Shown here: in pieces, positions 61,136 to 64,000 of the stretch
How the letters are laid out: every line of letters begins with the position of its first letter
Numbering within the stretch: position 1 is the first letter of the stretch
Assembly: GCF_900129565.1 (NCBI RefSeq)
Contig: NZ_FQWD01000004.1
Location: 496,001-560,000, forward strand
Origin: Marisediminitalea aggregata
GTDB taxonomy: Bacteria > Pseudomonadota > Gammaproteobacteria > Enterobacterales > Alteromonadaceae
Reading direction: 5' to 3'
DNA: 64,000 nucleotides
Translations under genes and position numbers: made by a program
Notes under the pieces: model-generated
Seen by the model: the letters and a program-made list of their open reading frames with translations, nothing else
Told to the model about the DNA's origin: nothing
Database searches by the model: none

Positions 61136-62971
61136 TTACTCAAATTCGATATTGTCGAGTTCAAAGGCAAACTCAGGCGTTGAACCGCCGGCCACCCAGC
61201 CGATGCCTGCAACATTGCGCCAGTCAACGCCGCCGATATCGGCGAGTGCGATAGACACGCTTTGGCATTCACTGGTGACGTTAAAGCTCACTTCACTGGG
61301 ACGCGCCGTTTGCGGGTTCATCACCATCAGACGAAACTGACCAGGTGTGCCTTTCACATCGAACACTATACGCTTGAAATTACTTAGATTGTAGCCGCTA
61401 CTTACGGATTCCCCGAACATCAAAAATGTGCCAGCCCAAGGGTACGGAAATTGCCGGCCAATTCGGCCTTCCACCCGCAAAGCACCACTGCCGCCGCATC
61501 CTGCCTCCACATGAGTGATGGCAGCGGTTGAGTCTCCCTGCATAATGTTGTCAGTGGATACGACAAACTGATTGCCTAATTGCGGTAAAAGATCACTCTC
61601 AAACTGACTCACCAAACCCGATTCCGGGGTTTCACCAGTTTCAACTTCCGTTTCGAATATGGACGGCACCCTAAACCCGCTTTTCACAATGGCGCGAATG
61701 GATTGGGTATGTCGAATATCTTCACGTGGATCGCGTTCCAGCAGAATAAAATCGGCTCGGGCGCCCGGTTGCAGTGTACCCCGCTCACCTATAGCAAAAC
61801 GAGAATAAGGTAAATACGTGGCCGCCTTTAAGGCGTCGGTGGGCGACAACCCGCTGTCGACCAATAGCGCCAGTTCATCGTGCAGGCTGATTCCATGCGC
61901 GGTTCCCTGATTCGGCGCATCCGTGCCAGCCATAATCTGAATACCGGCTTCATGCATGCGGCGCGTATTGCCCAGCGCAATAGCGAAGTAGTCATCTGAT
62001 ATCCGGCTCGACGCAATGTCATGGACAATGGCATATTCAACATCGGCGCTGATGTTTCCGCTGAATGCAGAATCACTCACCAATGCGCGTCCTCGCCCCT
62101 CGCCAGCAATGGAAGCTAGAATCGACAAGGTCGGTATCACGAACATATTTTGCGAGGTCATTTGTGCAATCAGTTCGTCGCTGGCACGCGTGCCGCCAAA
62201 GGTATGCACCAGTCCGTCGGCGCCGGCTTTAGCGGCATGCTCAGCCGATAGCAGATCCATCACGTGCACGACAGCCAGTACATTATGGGCGTGTGCCGAT
62301 TTGACTACCGCATTTAACGTAGCGTAATCAATGGACGTAAAACGCCCTTTGTGACCAGCATCACTGGCTGACGCGTCATACACGATTTTGATATAGTCAC
62401 TGCCCTCTGCCAGTCTGGCTGCAACGAAGGCATCTGCATCGTCAGCAGACGCAATAGTCGGGATCTCTATGCCATATTCTGTGCCGTGGCCGCCCGCACT
62501 GGTTACCAGCACACCCGATGAAAACAAATCCGCTTCCTGGCGGGGCGACAGCGCATTGCGCTCAGCGCTTTTAGGCGTAAAAAAACGCAGGTCAGTAAAC
62601 ATATCCAGTGTGGTGGTAACACCGTACTCAAGGGATTGTTTCAGGGCATTGCCCCAGCTATGAGTATGTGCATCGATTAATCCCGGGATGATATAAGCAC
62701 CTTGTCCGTCAATTTGTTCGATATCAGACGTATTAGTTCTTTCGAATGGCTCTGCAATACGACCATCCTCAATGCTCAGGCTGGCATGTTCATGCCACTG
62801 CTGACCATCAAACACAGTGACGTTGACGATTTGGTAGCGCTCCGACGCTGGCCAGCTTGCCAGCCGGGCATCGTTGTCCGTTGGTACCGGAGACACTTCA
62901 GGGGTTGGTAACACGCTCAGAAAAATCCCTACCAGCGCGATACCTGCTATGACAATAAATGAAAATCGCAT
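61136..62971 (-). CDS. exported amidohydrolase with C-terminal CIA30-like domain
   Basis: 611 residues with an N-terminal signal/anchor (about 1-22). The TIM-barrel amidohydrolase (about 45-440) has the metal motif IDAHTHSWG, YIKIVYDASASDAGHKG, LAVVHVMDLLSAEHAAKAG, LVHTFGGT, and MAGTDAPNQG. The C-terminal 150 residues (CGGSGALRVEGRIG, FKRIVFDVKGTPGQFRL, DIGGVDWRNVAGIGWVAGG, FAFELDNIEFE) are a CIA30-like jelly roll. The expected activity is hydrolysis of cyclic amides or imides in the periplasm. It sits between the ABC permease and the two-component genes, which is unusual, and may act on the exporter substrate. Confidence 0.87.
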   Translation of the reverse strand: MRFSFIVIAGIALVGIFLSVLPTPEVSPVPTDNDARLASWPASERYQIVNVTVFDGQQWHEHASLSIEDGRIAEPFERTNTSDIEQIDGQGAYIIPGLIDAHTHSWGNALKQSLEYGVTTTLDMFTDLRFFTPKSAERNALSPRQEADLFSSGVLVTSAGGHGTEYGIEIPTIASADDADAFVAARLAEGSDYIKIVYDASASDAGHKGRFTSIDYATLNAVVKSAHAHNVLAVVHVMDLLSAEHAAKAGADGLVHTFGGTRASDELIAQMTSQNMFVIPTLSILASIAGEGRGRALVSDSAFSGNISADVEYAIVHDIASSRISDDYFAIALGNTRRMHEAGIQIMAGTDAPNQGTAHGISLHDELALLVDSGLSPTDALKAATYLPYSRFAIGERGTLQPGARADFILLERDPREDIRHTQSIRAIVKSGFRVPSIFETEVETGETPESGLVSQFESDLLPQLGNQFVVSTDNIMQGDSTAAITHVEAGCGGSGALRVEGRIGRQFPYPWAGTFLMFGESVSSGYNLSNFKRIVFDVKGTPGQFRLMVMNPQTARPSEVSFNVTSECQSVSIALADIGGVDWRNVAGIGWVAGGSTPEFAFELDNIEFE

Positions 62972-62985
62972 GTTGCTCTCCTTAC

Positions 62986-63774
62986 TTAACCACGATTATC
63001 GACACGTTTAAACTGTCTTACTGACAACACCAAAAACACCAGGGTAAATGCCAACAACGCACCGGCATGCAGATACCATGGCGAACCTGCATGATTACCC
63101 TGAACTAACAACGCCAGTTGTGCAAGGTGGTAAGCAGGAAACGCATTTGCCAGCATTTCCATGGAATTAGGAAACAAGTGAATGGGAACCCACAACCCCG
63201 ACAAAAAAGCCATGGGCAAATAGATAACATTCACCACAGCAGGCGCTGCTTTCGCCGATACTGACAACCCGATGAACAAGCCAATTGCACAAAAAGGTAA
63301 TGTACCAGCAAGCACCACAACCAGTGTAAGTACCCACTGACTTCGTGTCATCACCACATCACCAAACACTGCGCCCAGTGCAAATAAACTCAGAATAATC
63401 AGCAAAGCGAACAACATGGCAGTAGCAATCCGGGCAGCAAAATAGCTGCTGACGGGCATCGGGCTGACTAATTTTAAACTCAGGATCCCTTTGTCTTTGT
63501 CGGTCGCCACATCAGCGCCAAAGGAAAACAACGCTGGTCCTATTGCACCGAATACAGCATAGGTCGCCATCATGTATTTGGCGGCATTGCCCGGGTTTCC
63601 GCCTATGGCATTAAACAACAGGCCGAAGAACACGTAAAACATCACCGGGAACGCCAGACTCGGGATCACAAAAGCGGGACTACGAAAGGTCTTCAGTAGC
63701 TCGGTTTGGGTCTCCAGCATCAGGATCTGCCAACGCTTCGACAACGATAAGGGAATAGGTTGAAATTGACTCAT
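62986..63774 (-). CDS. ABC-2 type exporter permease
   Basis: 262 residues with six membrane helices. N-terminal cytosolic LSKRWQILMLETQTELLKTFRSPAFVIPSLAFPVMFYVFFG and later GPALFSFGADVATDKDKGILSLKLVSPMPVSSYFAARI are the ABC2 hallmarks. It partners the ATP-binding subunit just upstream (stop and start overlap, ATGA). Drug or lipid-like substrates are typical for exporters with a DesK/DesR-type pair. Confidence 0.93.
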   Translation of the reverse strand: MSQFQPIPLSLSKRWQILMLETQTELLKTFRSPAFVIPSLAFPVMFYVFFGLLFNAIGGNPGNAAKYMMATYAVFGAIGPALFSFGADVATDKDKGILSLKLVSPMPVSSYFAARIATAMLFALLIILSLFALGAVFGDVVMTRSQWVLTLVVVLAGTLPFCAIGLFIGLSVSAKAAPAVVNVIYLPMAFLSGLWVPIHLFPNSMEMLANAFPAYHLAQLALLVQGNHAGSPWYLHAGALLAFTLVFLVLSVRQFKRVDNRG

Positions 63775-64000
63775 GCTGACATCTCCTTTGCAGGTACTGC
63801 GTATTCCTGAGTGGGTTGGGTTAGGTGTAAAAAGGCATCTTCCAGCGAAATGCCGACTACGGTGAGGTCCTGCAACACAATGCCGGCGTCGAATAACGTC
63901 TTCAGGTGTGCTTCGGGGGTTAGGGAATGCAGCTCGATATAGTCACCGCGGCATTGAGCTGCGCATCCGGGAATCGCTTGCTCAATGGCTTCAACGCTGC
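63771..64000 (-). CDS. ABC transporter ATP-binding protein, C-terminal end (rest beyond window)
   Basis: The last 76 codons of a gene entering from the right edge on the minus strand. The visible tail (YIELHSLTPEAHLKTLFDAG, VVGISLEDAFLHLT) is the regulatory C-terminus typical of ABC-2 exporter ATPases, including LEDAFLxLT. The Walker motifs lie outside the window. The stop overlaps the permease start by 3 bases, so the two form one exporter. Confidence 0.85.
   Translation of the reverse strand, partial: SVEAIEQAIPGCAAQCRGDYIELHSLTPEAHLKTLFDAGIVLQDLTVVGISLEDAFLHLTQPTQEYAVPAKEMSA

Overview
The window looks like chromosomal DNA of a marine-type gammaproteobacterium, probably in or near the Alteromonadaceae. 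This rests on gene content (lptF-lptG next to tRNA-Leu, luxS, mdaB-like and yghU-like genes, a FlgO-type lipoprotein, a flagellin with a sigma-28 promoter) and not on a database search. Core genes alternate with accessory blocks.

Layout. 1-2.5 kb: end of lptF, lptG, a YfeK/DUF5329 protein and an RDD protein. 2.6-11.4 kb: tRNA-Leu(CAA) followed by an accretion island. The 3' half of the tRNA recurs exactly at 4940-4994 and degenerately at 11244-11317, bounding two units. Unit 1 carries a cold-shock protein and a transglutaminase-like protein. Unit 2 carries a decayed toxin-antitoxin pair and an electrophile/quinone stress module (KefF-KefC, HxlR regulator, MdaB, cupin, GST). No integrase remains. 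11.5-13.3 kb: a membrane-anchored Mrr-type nuclease with a zinc ribbon, a NYN-LOTUS protein and a lone RNase H1 N-terminal-like domain. 13.5-19 kb: an orphan flagellin and a large FG-GAP lipoprotein.

19-32 kb holds unknown exported and membrane proteins, an ECF sigma factor with a membrane partner, and the most unusual locus: an operon of a CHASE2 protein, a small exported protein and an exported caspase, divergent from a 1,682-residue exported TPR/WD40-like caspase. Both caspases keep the His/Cys dyad. 32-38.5 kb: MipA/OmpV porin-like protein, BlaI/BlaR1-type pair with a TonB C-terminal domain, and a GMC oxidoreductase - subunit 3 - ThuA operon whose GMC gene carries a 2-bp frameshift in a CG tract.

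38.9-52.8 kb: a beta-helix/ion-channel-like protein, metallo-beta-lactamase-fold enzyme, YghU-like GST, CocE-type hydrolase, a NarL-type two-component pair, luxS, an SDR, FlgO, a glycosyltransferase and a sterol-desaturase-like protein. 52.8-57.9 kb: DUF1593 hydrolase, acyltransferase, a CIA30-like protein and an ECF sigma factor fused to a membrane domain. The last two share mirror-image promoters (TGTCACCT-N16-CAC(C/T)TATA). 58-64 kb: MscS channel, then an operon of ABC exporter, amidohydrolase and a DesK/DesR-like two-component system, cut by the window end.

Some start codons were moved from the longest reading frame on the basis of ribosome binding sites or signal peptides; each case is stated in its entry.
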